DNA of 64,000 nt from Woeseiaceae bacterium. GTDB taxonomy: Bacteria > Pseudomonadota > Gammaproteobacteria > Steroidobacterales > Woeseiaceae. The stretch is taken from assembly GCA_021773035.1 (NCBI GenBank), contig JAJFKU010000064.1:1-64000 (forward strand). The letters are read 5' to 3'. Both the position numbers and the translations under genes were made by a program. Of the stretch, positions 9,365 through 18,739 are shown piece by piece. The notes beneath the pieces are model-generated. The model did not search any database, was not told the origin of the DNA, and saw nothing but the letters and a program-made list of their open reading frames with translations. Numbering within the stretch: position 1 is the first letter of the stretch; each line of letters begins with the position of its first letter.

Positions 9365-10237
9365 GTGCAAGACAAACAGACTTTTTCTATAGATCCGCCG
9401 ATGGTGTTACCGCTACGTACCCTTTTGCGAGCGTCCTTTGTCTTCTTTCTGTTGCAGGCCATCGTCGTAGCGACTGGTGCTGCTCGAGGAGATGACCTTT
9501 CCCCGGCGATCTTCCGCGAGCACGCCGGTGCGCGCATGGACCACTGGGAATATACGCAGCCGGAATCGCATTCCAACGAGGAAAACTGGGCACCGGAGCA
9601 CTCGACGGGCATTCCGCCGGGCAATATGAAGAAGCCCGAATCGACGACGCGGACATTCTGGGAACAAACCTACGCGGGACGCCCGGGCGTATGGCGGGTG
9701 GATGCGGCTGACGGCGCATTCCTCGACTTTACGATTCCCAACGTTATGGACCCTCGCAGACCTAAAGCCGTTATTGTGCAGGTCACGTGGTGGCCTACGT
9801 CGAACGAGATTCCGGTCGTCGATGTCGTCGACGGCAACACCAACAATGACTTCGCGGTGCCGGATGACTTCCCACCCGAGACAACCGCGCTCGACGACGG
9901 CTGGAAGCACACCCGGTACCACTTCTGGAGCGATACCTGTCCGAGTTTCGAACTGGTCAGAATTCAACCCCCGCCGAACGGCGTCCTGTATGTCGACCAG
10001 GTGGTTGTGGACGCAGTGTGTATCGCACCCTTCGGGCAGGGCGGCGATGACGATCCCGAGGACAACGAGGGTCCTGGGGACGAGAGTCCGAACGGCGGCG
10101 GAGACGGCCCCGGCGGTATCGAGGCGAGCGATGACAAGCTCGGTTTGTTCGGTCCGTTTGGACTGGGCATCATTGCGGGACTTCTGCTGGCCCTGCTGAT
10201 CGTCGTACTGCTGCGGGCTCGAAAAGCCGCTAACTGA
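9365..10237 (+). CDS. Exported protein with C-terminal membrane anchor, unknown function
   Basis: About 290 residues. The GTG at 9365 has GAGGATC at good spacing; an ATG at 9335 upstream and an ATG at 9401 downstream are in frame. A hydrophobic signal segment (ASFVFFLLQAIVVAT) is followed by a soluble domain with FWEQTYAGRPGVW and NDFAVPDDFPPET segments. A low-complexity Gly/Asp/Pro linker then leads to a C-terminal hydrophobic helix ending in RARKAAN. This layout fits a periplasmic domain tethered to the inner membrane by its tail. I recognise no enzyme motif. Confidence 0.7.
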   Translation: MQDKQTFSIDPPMVLPLRTLLRASFVFFLLQAIVVATGAARGDDLSPAIFREHAGARMDHWEYTQPESHSNEENWAPEHSTGIPPGNMKKPESTTRTFWEQTYAGRPGVWRVDAADGAFLDFTIPNVMDPRRPKAVIVQVTWWPTSNEIPVVDVVDGNTNNDFAVPDDFPPETTALDDGWKHTRYHFWSDTCPSFELVRIQPPPNGVLYVDQVVVDAVCIAPFGQGGDDDPEDNEGPGDESPNGGGDGPGGIEASDDKLGLFGPFGLGIIAGLLLALLIVVLLRARKAAN

Positions 10238-10378
10238 GCAAATCGCAGGCCTTGATCGTTTTTCTGGCGTGATTTTGGATGTTTCGTCGCATGAGTGAGG
10301 GACAACCCTTCACTATTCGGAGTCCCACAGGCGACCTTTCCCGTTGTGTCGCGGACCGGGACTTCGTTGTCTGCGCGT

Positions 10379-10801
10379 TCAAGCACCCTTGCCGCGAAGC
10401 CAGAGCGGCAGGCAGAAGATCAGCAGAAACGACGTATTTCCCAGCGCGTTCAGCGGCGCGCCGGCGAGCACAGAGCCGCTACTGTCGATGACGAACCAGG
10501 CGATGATGCTGGTCATGATGATCCTGCCGGCGATTGCTGGTTCTTTTGGATAGAGCTGCGTCGAGACCATCCACAGCATCAGCCCCCAGCCCACCATCAC
10601 ACCGCCGCCGATGGCGCTGATCAGGCGGGTTTCTTCAGCTGCAACGCTCTGCAGACCGTCGAGCGGAAAAAAGATGAGGTCAGCAAGAAACTGCACCGGG
10701 CCCGATAAAGCGGGGACAGCTGCGGCAACCACCAGGGCGCCGAAAAAGACGGTCATTGCCGAGCCCGCCTTGAGCCAGCGTATTGTCGTTTCCTGAGTCA
10801 T
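10379..10801 (-). CDS. Small integral membrane protein
   Basis: 140 residues, ATG start with GGAGA upstream. Four hydrophobic segments are visible: AGSAMTVFFGALVVAAAVPAL, a region after the VQFLADLIFFPLDG segment, IGGGVMVGWGLMLWMV, and IIMTSIIAWFVIDSSGSVLAG followed by a basic C-terminus. It is a compact four-helix membrane protein of a widespread hypothetical type with no known role. It diverges from the XRE regulator across a 132-bp spacer containing a perfect palindrome, so regulation by that protein is plausible. Confidence 0.7.
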   Translation of the reverse strand: MTQETTIRWLKAGSAMTVFFGALVVAAAVPALSGPVQFLADLIFFPLDGLQSVAAEETRLISAIGGGVMVGWGLMLWMVSTQLYPKEPAIAGRIIMTSIIAWFVIDSSGSVLAGAPLNALGNTSFLLIFCLPLWLRGKGA

Positions 10802-10861
10802 ATCAATCTCCGAAATTGCTTACGATAATTCGACATTAGTCCCGGCCTTGACCTAAAACAA

Positions 10862-10876
10862 TTACCTCAGAGGTAA
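10862..10876. promoter_or_regulatory. 15-bp palindromic operator candidate
   Basis: TTACCTCAGAGGTAA is a perfect inverted repeat with 7-bp arms around a central A. It lies midway in the spacer between the membrane protein and the XRE regulator. Position and symmetry fit an autoregulatory operator of the XRE protein; the link is inference. Confidence 0.5.
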
Positions 10877-10933
10877 GTGATTCTCGTCACTCCTGCACTA
10901 CACTAAGGGCTCTAATCTGCACTGGAGACGGCT

Positions 10934-11701
10934 GTGCCGGAGACATTTGGGGCGCTTTTAAAGAACTGGCGAGGACAGCGGCGCATGAGTCAGCTGGAGC
11001 TTGGCATGACGGCAAACGTATCGGCCAGGCATATCTCCTTCCTGGAGACCGGGCGCGCCAAACCGAGCCAGCCGATGGTCCTGCAGTTGTCGGAGACACT
11101 CACAATTCCGCGCGGTGTCCGCAATCGACTGTTGCAGGCAGCAGGATTCTCGGGCGTTTATGAAACTCGCGACCTGAACGACCAGGAGCTCGAATACGTC
11201 AAAGCGGCGATGGACTGGACACTCGAGCGCCACGATCCGTTTCCGGGAATCGCATTTGATCGACATTGGCACATACTCAGGATGAACGCCTGTGCCAGCG
11301 GGCTGCTCGGCGCACTGGGCATCGCAGAAGGCGACAGCTTGCTTGAGACCTTCGCGAACGACGGACCCATTCGTGACGCTATCGCCAACTGGCCCGAGGT
11401 GGCGAGTCATATGATCGCGCGCCTGCGAACGGAAAGTACGCACCTCGGTGGCGATCCCGTTCTGGATGCGGGCATTGCCAGGCTGCTTGCCGCCCTGGGT
11501 ACCGAAAGAGCCGAACATTACAGCGAGATGCCTGCGGTTATTACGGCCGATTATCGAAGCGGTGAAATGATGCTCTCGTTCTTTTCGACGATTTCACAAT
11601 TTGGGTCGACGGAAGACATCGCACTCGCCGATGTCAAGATCGAGCTCATGTTTCCAGCCAATGCGCAGACCAGGGATGCTTTGTTTACGCACTTTACCTG
11701 A
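10934..11701 (+). CDS. XRE-family regulator with MmyB-like ligand-binding domain
   Basis: 255 residues, GTG start. The N-terminal helix-turn-helix (about residues 5-65; QLELGMTANVSARHISFLE then GRAKPSQPMV) is the type found in regulators with an MmyB-like C-terminal domain. The remainder (about 90-250) matches that PAS-like domain, including DRHWHILRMNA and the LRTESTHLGGDP segment. Such proteins are transcription regulators with a presumed small-molecule or fatty-acyl ligand, often next to dehydrogenase genes, which is not the case here. The palindrome at 10862-10876 lies upstream of its start. Confidence 0.88.
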   Translation: MPETFGALLKNWRGQRRMSQLELGMTANVSARHISFLETGRAKPSQPMVLQLSETLTIPRGVRNRLLQAAGFSGVYETRDLNDQELEYVKAAMDWTLERHDPFPGIAFDRHWHILRMNACASGLLGALGIAEGDSLLETFANDGPIRDAIANWPEVASHMIARLRTESTHLGGDPVLDAGIARLLAALGTERAEHYSEMPAVITADYRSGEMMLSFFSTISQFGSTEDIALADVKIELMFPANAQTRDALFTHFT

Positions 11702-11869
11702 GCACGTCCGGGACAGGGCTTTCATCCGTGTGACCCGAGCAAGGGTGGAATCGGCCACGACCTCTTGACCCCGGCACGTCGATATACTGTAGACTCCGCC
11801 ACCCGTCCCTCCTAAGCACTAAGTCCGAGTCGCCGGCCTCGCTGCGACTTGTAGCATTTCTATTACCTG

Positions 11870-13447
11870 ATGATCTTTAATCTATTCACAAAAACAAACG
11901 GTACCTGGAGAGCCGATACGCTGTCCGGGCTGACGGTGGCGCTTGCACTCGTGCCTGAAGCGATTGCCTTTTCATTTGTGGCCAAAGTCGATCCTATCGT
12001 TGGACTTTGGTCCGCCGTATTTTTGGGCCTGGTCACGTCGGCTTTCGGCGGGCGCCCCGGAATGATCTCCGGCGCTACCGGTGCGATCGCCGTGGTCGTT
12101 GCCAAGTCAGTCGAGATGGGCAATACAGCCGGCGCGGAGCTCGGCATCGACAACCTCGGCATGCAGTATATGTTCGCAACCTTGATGCTCGCGGGCATTA
12201 TCCAGGGGCTGGTCGCAGTACTTAAGCTCGGCCGCTTCATCCGGCTGGTGCCACACCCGGTGATGATGGGTTTCGTGAATGGCCTTGCGATCGTCATTCT
12301 GATTTCGCAGTTCAAGTCCTTCAAGACCGTAGATGGCCAATGGCTGGCGACAGAACAATTGTTCATCATGAGCGCCCTCGCGCTGCTGACGATGGTCATC
12401 ATTAAGTTCTTCCCCAGGATCACCAGGGCCATCCCGTCGATCCTGGTCGCTATTGTCACCGTCGGCTGTATAAGCTTTTTTGACTTTGTCGACACCAAGA
12501 CTGTATCGGATGTGCTGTTCGAGGGAACCGGCAGCGGCGAGTTGCGCGGCTCGCTACCGGTCTTAAGCTGGCCCGGCGATATCGTCTGGGACCGTGCTTC
12601 GATACTGCTTATCGGCGGCGTTGCCGTTGCCGTCGCGATGGTGGGTTTGATCGAGTCTCTGATGACGCTGCAACTCATCGACGACTTAACGGAAACGCGC
12701 GGCCAGGGTAACCGCGAGTGCTTCGCACAGGGCGGCGCCAATTTCCTGTCCGGTCTGTTTGGCGGCATGGGCGGCTGCGCGATGATTGGGCAAAGCCTCA
12801 TCAACATAAAGTCCGGCGGACGTGGTCGAACGTCGGGCGTAGTGGCTGCATTGACCCTGATGGTGTTCATAGTCGCTGGCGGCCCGATCATCGTAGAAAT
12901 TCCCATTGCAGCACTGGCAGGCGTCATGTTCATGGTTGTTATCGGCACCTTTGAGTGGGCTACGTTCCGCACGTTTGGCAAGGTGCCCGGGACCGATATA
13001 TTCGTGATTTTCGTGGTCACGCTGACCACCGTGTTCCTGCACAACCTGGCGCTGGCCGTCTTTGTCGGCGTTGTGCTCTCTGCGCTGGTCTTTGCGTGGA
13101 AAAGCGCTCGACACGTGCGGCTGATGCCACAGGACATCGTGCCGGGCACACGCATCTACAATCTTCAGGGTGTGTTGTATTTCGGCTCGGTGCGGGAATT
13201 TTCAGAACGCCTGTGGCCTGCAAACGACCCGGACGAGGTGATCATCGATTTCAAAGACGCACGAGTAGCGGACTACTCCAGCCTGGAAGCGCTTAACGCC
13301 ATCACCGAGCGTTATAGAAAGGCGGGGAAGAAACTGCGATTACGCCACCTGAGCACCGAGTGTCAGAAAATGATCACCGCGGCAGGCAGTCTGGTCGAGA
13401 TTGAAGTCGCCGAAGATGATCCGCATTACACTGTGGCACGTATTTAG
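11870..13447 (+). CDS. SulP-family anion transporter with STAS domain
   Basis: 525 residues. The N-terminal region has the SulP signature (SGLTVALALVPEAIAFSFVA) and about ten to twelve hydrophobic helices with Gly/Pro-rich segments such as GGRPGMISGATGA. The C-terminal cytoplasmic part (about 420-520) is a STAS domain, with VIIDFKDARVADYSSLEAL containing the conserved Asp-Ser region. SulP proteins move sulfate, bicarbonate or other anions across the inner membrane; the substrate cannot be read from sequence. The start ATG lacks a clear Shine-Dalgarno sequence. Its 3' end overlaps a convergent ECF sigma remnant. Confidence 0.92.
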   Translation: MIFNLFTKTNGTWRADTLSGLTVALALVPEAIAFSFVAKVDPIVGLWSAVFLGLVTSAFGGRPGMISGATGAIAVVVAKSVEMGNTAGAELGIDNLGMQYMFATLMLAGIIQGLVAVLKLGRFIRLVPHPVMMGFVNGLAIVILISQFKSFKTVDGQWLATEQLFIMSALALLTMVIIKFFPRITRAIPSILVAIVTVGCISFFDFVDTKTVSDVLFEGTGSGELRGSLPVLSWPGDIVWDRASILLIGGVAVAVAMVGLIESLMTLQLIDDLTETRGQGNRECFAQGGANFLSGLFGGMGGCAMIGQSLINIKSGGRGRTSGVVAALTLMVFIVAGGPIIVEIPIAALAGVMFMVVIGTFEWATFRTFGKVPGTDIFVIFVVTLTTVFLHNLALAVFVGVVLSALVFAWKSARHVRLMPQDIVPGTRIYNLQGVLYFGSVREFSERLWPANDPDEVIIDFKDARVADYSSLEALNAITERYRKAGKKLRLRHLSTECQKMITAAGSLVEIEVAEDDPHYTVARI

Positions 13448-13581
13448 CGACGTACCGTGGATTCGGAAACATCGAGAACTTCGGCCGTCTCGGATTGTGT
13501 GAGGCCGCCAAAGTAGTGTAGTTCAAGGACCTGTGCTTTGCGCTGCTTGACAAGCTGCGATGACGGCGCGATCTTGTTTTC
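13444..13581 (-). pseudogene. 3' remnant of an ECF sigma-70 factor (region 4)
   Basis: Reading leftward from about 13581 gives a 45-codon open stretch bounded upstream by an in-frame TGA. It encodes KQRKAQVLELHYFGGLTQSE followed by TAEVLDVSESTVRR and a stop. This is the helix-turn-helix of sigma region 4 as found in ECF-type factors, where the sequence normally continues after VRR with an Asp-Trp and a last helix. Regions 2 and linker are absent, so it is a decayed fragment. It converges on the sulP-type gene and overlaps its stop codon. Confidence 0.7.
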
Positions 13582-13650
13582 TCACTTCCCACAGATTTTC
13601 AGTGCCGCATTCCCTGAAAAGCGAGCCGTCAACGAATAAGAAGGAGGAAA

Positions 13651-15333
13651 ATGAGTCACGTTACGCGTAGGAGGTTCCTGAGTTCTTCCGCAGTGGTCCC
13701 CGTTGGTTTGGGTTTTGCAACGACGGTCTCGGCCGGTGACGGTTCATTGTCTGGCGTTGCAAGCATGATAGTGACCGGCGGGAGAGTCCTGACCATGGAC
13801 AGCGAACAGCCGCTCGCGGAAGCCATTGCCGTGCGTGGCGACAGAATCCTGGCAGTGGGCTCGAACGAAGCGATCGCGCATTTCGCGGGCGCCGGCACAG
13901 AGAGAATCGATGCACGCGGCATGACCGTTACGCCGGGCTTTATCGACGCGCACAGTCATCCGCTGATGGCCAACGAAGCGATTGGCGTGAACGTCAACCT
14001 GCCGCGCATCGAGGATGTCAAGCGGGCTCTCGCCGGCAAAGCCGCCAACACTCCGCCGGGCCACTGGGTGCGCGGTGTGATGTATGACGATACCAAGTTC
14101 GAGGATGAGCGGCCCCTCAACCGGCACGACATCGACGACGTAGTGACGGATCACCCGGTATACGTCGGCCACCGCGGCGGCCACACCGGCGTGGTCAATT
14201 CAAAGGCTTTCGAGATCGCGGGCGTGACCGCGGATACGCCGGACCCGGTCGGCGGCAGATACTTTCGCGAAAACGGCGAGCTGACCGGCAAGGTGGCAGA
14301 ACACGCGGTCAGGACTTTTTTTGACGTGGGTACCTGGCCGGTCATGGATCGGGAGCGGCGGCGGGAATCGGCCACGCTTGCGACGTTGGGCATGGCGGCA
14401 GCCGGTTTGACCTCGACGACGGATGCTTACGGGAGGCGGGACGATTTGCTCGCCTACGAGGATGCTCGCCAGGCAGGCGCGCTGCATTGTCGCGTGGTTT
14501 TCATGCCCGGCGGCAACAGCAAGACGTATGAAGGTCTCAAGGTTGCCGGCGTCCGCTCCGGTTTTGGCGACAACATGCTTCGCATCGGTGCGGTCAAATT
14601 CTCCGCCGACGGTTCAGCGTCGGAACGTACGATGTACATGAGTACGCCCTTCAAAGGCACCAACGATCACGGCATCCTAACCATGACACAGGAAGAGATC
14701 GATGCTGCCGTTGACGACGCGGTGGCGCATGGATTCCGAATAGGCATTCATGCCAACGGCGACCTGACCATCGGCATGGTGCTAAAGGCCTACGAACGGG
14801 TCCTGCGTGGGCACAAGGGTCCGAATCCGAGACATCGCATCGAGCATTGTTCGCTCATCAACGACTCATTGCTTAAGCGCATAAAGGCAGCGGGCGTCGT
14901 TCCGGCACCGTTTTATACTTACGCGCACTATCACGGCAACAAGTGGGTGGACTACGGCGAAGACAAGATGGAAAAGATGTTTGCGCATCGCTCATTCCTC
15001 GATGCCGGGATTCCGGTCGCGCCGGCGTCGGACTTCACGCCGGGGCCGTTTGAGCCCATGATGGCGATTCAGAGCATGGTTACCCGCAAAGACGTGCGCG
15101 GTCGCGTATGGGGTCCAAGCCAGCGCATATCGGTGACCGAGGCAATACGTATCTGCACGATGCACGGCGCCTATGCATCGTTCGAAGAGAATATAAAAGG
15201 CAGCATACGCGGCGGTAAGCTTGCAGACTTCGTCGTTCTCGAAAACGACCCGCATAACGTCGAGCCGGACGCCATCAAGGATATCGGGGTCGTGCGCACG
15301 GTATTGGGCGGGCAAACGGTTTATGAGGCTTAG
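13651..15333 (+). CDS. Tat-exported amidohydrolase, YtcJ/Amidohydro_3 type
   Basis: 560 residues, ATG preceded by AAGGAGG. The N-terminus TRRRFLSSSAVVPVG is a twin-arginine signal. The metal-binding motif DAHSHP (His101, His103) follows VTPGFID, and later conserved segments are GIHANGD, RHRIEHCS and APASDFTPGPFEP. These define the YtcJ-like amidohydrolase group, which act on amides or other hydrolysable bonds of exogenous substrates. The export signal suggests a periplasmic enzyme with a folded metal centre. It is followed by three exported peptidase-like genes, pointing to scavenging of organic nitrogen. Substrate unknown. Confidence 0.9.
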   Translation: MSHVTRRRFLSSSAVVPVGLGFATTVSAGDGSLSGVASMIVTGGRVLTMDSEQPLAEAIAVRGDRILAVGSNEAIAHFAGAGTERIDARGMTVTPGFIDAHSHPLMANEAIGVNVNLPRIEDVKRALAGKAANTPPGHWVRGVMYDDTKFEDERPLNRHDIDDVVTDHPVYVGHRGGHTGVVNSKAFEIAGVTADTPDPVGGRYFRENGELTGKVAEHAVRTFFDVGTWPVMDRERRRESATLATLGMAAAGLTSTTDAYGRRDDLLAYEDARQAGALHCRVVFMPGGNSKTYEGLKVAGVRSGFGDNMLRIGAVKFSADGSASERTMYMSTPFKGTNDHGILTMTQEEIDAAVDDAVAHGFRIGIHANGDLTIGMVLKAYERVLRGHKGPNPRHRIEHCSLINDSLLKRIKAAGVVPAPFYTYAHYHGNKWVDYGEDKMEKMFAHRSFLDAGIPVAPASDFTPGPFEPMMAIQSMVTRKDVRGRVWGPSQRISVTEAIRICTMHGAYASFEENIKGSIRGGKLADFVVLENDPHNVEPDAIKDIGVVRTVLGGQTVYEA

Positions 15334-15376
15334 CATTGGCCCGAGGGGCTAAGCGGACGAGTAAACATCGGATTCG

Positions 15377-16696
15377 CTAGCGAATCAACAGCACTTCCTG
15401 ATTCACGGGATACAACCACTCGACACCACGATCGGTCACGATCGCGTCGTCCTCTAGTGGAATGCGCAGCTTGTTACCGCCCCACTCCGGGATTGCGGTG
15501 TAAGCGAACAGCTCGATTGAGAAGAGATTCGACGGCTGGATCATGTACTTCATGCGCTCAGGGTTGAACCAGGCAATCGACGGGCCGATGCCGTGGCCCA
15601 GGTTGCCGACCGAGTGACAGCCGATGATCACGTCGATGTTGTCGGGATCGTCGGTCGGTTGGTTGAAGGTGTCCATGACCGTAAAACCCGCTTCGTTGAT
15701 CAGCCCGTTTAGAAGCTCCAGAGTTTCACCGGCCGTGCGGCCCGCCTTGATATTAGCCTTCAGAATGTCGCGCACTTTACGCCCGTTGTCGAAAGCGCGT
15801 TGAATGCTCTTCGGCAAGTGCGTTTCGCCTTCCTTAAGCACATAGGCATGGCGCTTCATATCTGTGTAGAAGTTGAGATAACCGACGCCCCAGTCGACCG
15901 CCAGGAAATCGCCGCGCTGGATGACATGGTCGTTCGACAATGCGACAAAACCGTCGGGGCCGGTAATGTACACCGACGGCATGCCGAAGGAGGTGCCCAG
16001 CTTGTTTTCGAACTGCTGCTCCCGCATCCACCATGCCACATCCGCGAGCGTGGTCACGCCGGGTGTGATTACTTCATTCGAAAAAGCGCGCTCCGCGATG
16101 TTACGCGACATCTCCCCGGCCCAGGCAAATGCGGCGACCTCCGAGGCAACCCGGCGCGAGCGAAAATCAGAGGCCAGCTTTTCCGCCGAGACGAAGCGCT
16201 GCGAATAACGCTGACCGAGTTCCTCGGCCAGCTTCTGGTAACTGGTATGACTCAAGCCGTCGGCAGCCCCGATGTGTCGCGAGTAATTGAGTGCGATGGT
16301 CTGCGGATCGCGTTCCTCGACGAAAGCCTTCAGATCTTCCGAGCTCATGAAGATGTCGTATGCTCCGTTGTCCTCGACCAGCGCGGTGCCGATACCCAGA
16401 ACAGCACGTTCAATACGATCGCCGCCGCGGTCGCTGAAGATGTAGTAACCGTAGGTGCCGACGTAGCCCTTGCCGAAGTCCTCCGTCAGGGGATCGTCAT
16501 GCCCTTCCCGGTTGACGGTGATCCACATGTCGACGCGGTTCTCGCGCATGACTTCCGGTAAAACCAGGTCGAACTTCTCCTGTCGGATCTGGTTCATCAG
16601 TTCCCAGCGCTTCTGCGCTTCACCTCTTGCGAGGGCGTCCGCTGCGAAACTCATGCTCGCGAGCGCCAGGCAACTAATCAATAGTCTGGTGGTCAT
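15377..16696 (-). CDS. Exported M24-family metallopeptidase (Xaa-Pro peptidase-like)
   Basis: 439 residues from the ATG at 16696, which has a strong CAGGAGG at the right distance and gives a clean signal peptide (LISCLALASMSFAADA). A longer frame reaches 16855 but is not supported. The pita-bread domain shows the metal ligands expected for M24: DWGVGYLNFYTDMKR (two Asp), GHSVGNLGHGIG (His), FSIELFAYT (Glu) and a terminal LEDD segment. Family members cleave Xaa-Pro bonds or are inactive relatives. It diverges from the DUF885 gene, whose product is also exported. Confidence 0.88.
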   Translation of the reverse strand: MTTRLLISCLALASMSFAADALARGEAQKRWELMNQIRQEKFDLVLPEVMRENRVDMWITVNREGHDDPLTEDFGKGYVGTYGYYIFSDRGGDRIERAVLGIGTALVEDNGAYDIFMSSEDLKAFVEERDPQTIALNYSRHIGAADGLSHTSYQKLAEELGQRYSQRFVSAEKLASDFRSRRVASEVAAFAWAGEMSRNIAERAFSNEVITPGVTTLADVAWWMREQQFENKLGTSFGMPSVYITGPDGFVALSNDHVIQRGDFLAVDWGVGYLNFYTDMKRHAYVLKEGETHLPKSIQRAFDNGRKVRDILKANIKAGRTAGETLELLNGLINEAGFTVMDTFNQPTDDPDNIDVIIGCHSVGNLGHGIGPSIAWFNPERMKYMIQPSNLFSIELFAYTAIPEWGGNKLRIPLEDDAIVTDRGVEWLYPVNQEVLLIR

Positions 16697-16788
16697 TGCG
16701 CCTCCTGATTTCCATAACCGGCTTGGGCCGTCATTAGATAGGCATGGCGGGGTTTTTTCAACGCCCGGTGACCCCGCTCGAAGGAACG

Positions 16789-16797
16789 CCCCCCCCC
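16789..16797. repeat. Nine-cytosine homopolymer in a divergent promoter region
   Basis: A run of nine C sits in the 205-bp spacer between the divergent M24 and DUF885 genes. Such tracts can change length by slippage and alter promoter spacing, but can also be a sequencing-length error. Confidence 0.7.
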
Positions 16798-16901
16798 GTT
16801 GCTGTTCCTGCAGAATCACGGAAGCGGTAGAATCGGCGTACGTTTCGCCTCGCAAGGCTCATTGCACCAGGCGGTCCGTCGCCGCCCACAAGGAGATTCA
16901 T

Positions 16902-18722
16902 ATGCATTCCCGATTTCTCACAGCCTGTTTCGTTCTGGTCATCCTGCCACTGTTCGCATGCCAGCCCGCTGCGGAACCAGAAACGGTCCAGACGACAGCA
17001 GAGGACATCGATGTGGTATTCGACGAGATTTTCGAGCGCGAGCTGGCGCTGAGCCCTCTCCGACAGTCGCTTCTCGGCCGCAAAACCGACCAGCTTGGAG
17101 AATGGGACGACTTCGCCGACGAGCGGGCTTTCGAACGTGTCGAGCGCATGCAGGCCGATGTCGAAAGACTCAAAAGCGAATTCGACTACGACGCGCTGAG
17201 CGAACAGCAGCAACTCAGCCATGATCTGTTCGTTTTCGACGCCGAGCGCGCTGCCGCCAATATCGAGTTCCATCGCAACAGTTATGTCGTCGACCAGTTC
17301 AACGGCCAGTTGTCCGGTTTGCTGACGGTGTTGCAGAACGCGCATCCAATCGCGTCGCTTGAGGACGCGGAGGACTACATCTCGCGCATCGGGGGTCTCG
17401 AGGTCGTGTTAAACCAGGTCACGGCTGACCTGAAGGACCGTTCCGAATACGGCGTCATCGCGCCCGCCTTCTCATTTCCGGCGGTACTTGCCGATGCACG
17501 CGGCATGTCGTCCGGTGCACCGATTGACGATACGGAAACCGACAACGCGCTGTTTGTCGATTTTCGCGACAAGGTCGCAGCACTGGAACTCGACGCCGGC
17601 GACGAGGAGCAGCTCCTGATGCGGGCATCCGCCGCGCTGCGCGGACCGTTCGCCAACGGCTTTCGCGGGCTCATTGCCGAACTCGAGGGACTGCAGCTTC
17701 AGCAACAGGAAGACCACGGCGCCTGGGCACTGCCGAACGGCGAGGCGTTCTACCGCAACCGAATCCTGCACCACACCACACTCGACCTGACGGCAGATGA
17801 GATTCACGAGATCGGCTTGTCCGAGGTGGCACGCATCCATGATGAAATGCGCGACATCATGGCGGAAGTCGGCTTCGACGGCACGCTACGCGAGTTCTTC
17901 GACGCGATCCGCGAAGACCCGAACAACTACTTCGACGACTCCGACGCCGGCCGCGAACAGTTCCTCGGGGAGGCGCGACAACAGATCGCCGAGATCTACG
18001 AAATTGTCGGCGACTACTTCCACCAGGTACCCAAAGCCGATCTCGAGGTGCGGCGCGTCGAGCCATGGCGCGAAAACTCGACCAGCATTGCATTTTACAA
18101 CCGGCCGTCGGAAGACGGCTCGCGACCCGGTGTCTACTACGCCAACCTGGCGGACATGAACAGCGTGCAACGTTACGTATTCTCGGCAATTACCTATCAC
18201 GAATCCGCGCCCGGCCATCATTTCCAGCTCGCGCTGGCACAGGAACTCGAGGGGCTGCCGACGTTCCGCAAGTTCACACAGTACGGTGCGTTCATCGAGG
18301 GCTGGGCGCTATACGCCGAGCAGCTGGCCCGCGAGATGGGTTTTTACGAAAACCCCTACCACAACTTCGGGCGCCTGCAGAACGAGCTGTGGCGCGCGGC
18401 GCGCCTGGTGCTCGACACCGGCATGCACGCGAAGAAATGGTCGCGGCAGCGGAGCATCGACTATTTCCGCGACAACACGCCGCTGTCCGAAGGCGACATC
18501 GTCACCGAAGTGGAGCGCTTCTTCGTTAATCCCGGGCAGGCACTCGGTTACAAGCTCGGCATGATGAAGATTCTCGAACTGCGAGAACGTGCCAGGGAAG
18601 CACTCGGCAACCGTTTCGACATTCGCGATTTTCACGACGCGGTTATCGGTGCCGGCAGCGTGCCGCTCGGTATTCTCGAACAGCGTGTCGAGCGCTACAT
18701 CGAGCGCACGCCGGTGGATTGA
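16902..18722 (+). CDS. DUF885 lipoprotein, predicted zinc peptidase-like enzyme
   Basis: 606 residues from the ATG at 16902, preceded by AAGGAG. The frame stays open upstream to 16470, but that part overlaps the M24 gene and gives no signal peptide. The N-terminus has a lipobox (LPLFAC), so the product should be a periplasm-facing lipoprotein. The hallmark DUF885 motif HESAPGHH (His433, Glu434, His439, His440) and the EGWALYAEQLA helix are present; together they resemble a gluzincin active site. Length matches the family. It ends 17 bp from the convergent S10 gene. Confidence 0.9.
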   Translation: MHSRFLTACFVLVILPLFACQPAAEPETVQTTAEDIDVVFDEIFERELALSPLRQSLLGRKTDQLGEWDDFADERAFERVERMQADVERLKSEFDYDALSEQQQLSHDLFVFDAERAAANIEFHRNSYVVDQFNGQLSGLLTVLQNAHPIASLEDAEDYISRIGGLEVVLNQVTADLKDRSEYGVIAPAFSFPAVLADARGMSSGAPIDDTETDNALFVDFRDKVAALELDAGDEEQLLMRASAALRGPFANGFRGLIAELEGLQLQQQEDHGAWALPNGEAFYRNRILHHTTLDLTADEIHEIGLSEVARIHDEMRDIMAEVGFDGTLREFFDAIREDPNNYFDDSDAGREQFLGEARQQIAEIYEIVGDYFHQVPKADLEVRRVEPWRENSTSIAFYNRPSEDGSRPGVYYANLADMNSVQRYVFSAITYHESAPGHHFQLALAQELEGLPTFRKFTQYGAFIEGWALYAEQLAREMGFYENPYHNFGRLQNELWRAARLVLDTGMHAKKWSRQRSIDYFRDNTPLSEGDIVTEVERFFVNPGQALGYKLGMMKILELRERAREALGNRFDIRDFHDAVIGAGSVPLGILEQRVERYIERTPVD

Positions 18723-18739
18723 TTCGGTATTCCGGCGAA

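Noticed and set aside
11766-11800. Sigma70 promoter TTGACC...TATACT before the SulP gene
   Set aside because: The spacing between the two hexamers is 12 nt, too short for a normal promoter.
11863-13155. 430-residue leftward open frame opposite the SulP gene
   Set aside because: Composition is typical of an antisense shadow (Thr/Ser/Pro/Met-rich) and the SulP frame is unambiguous.
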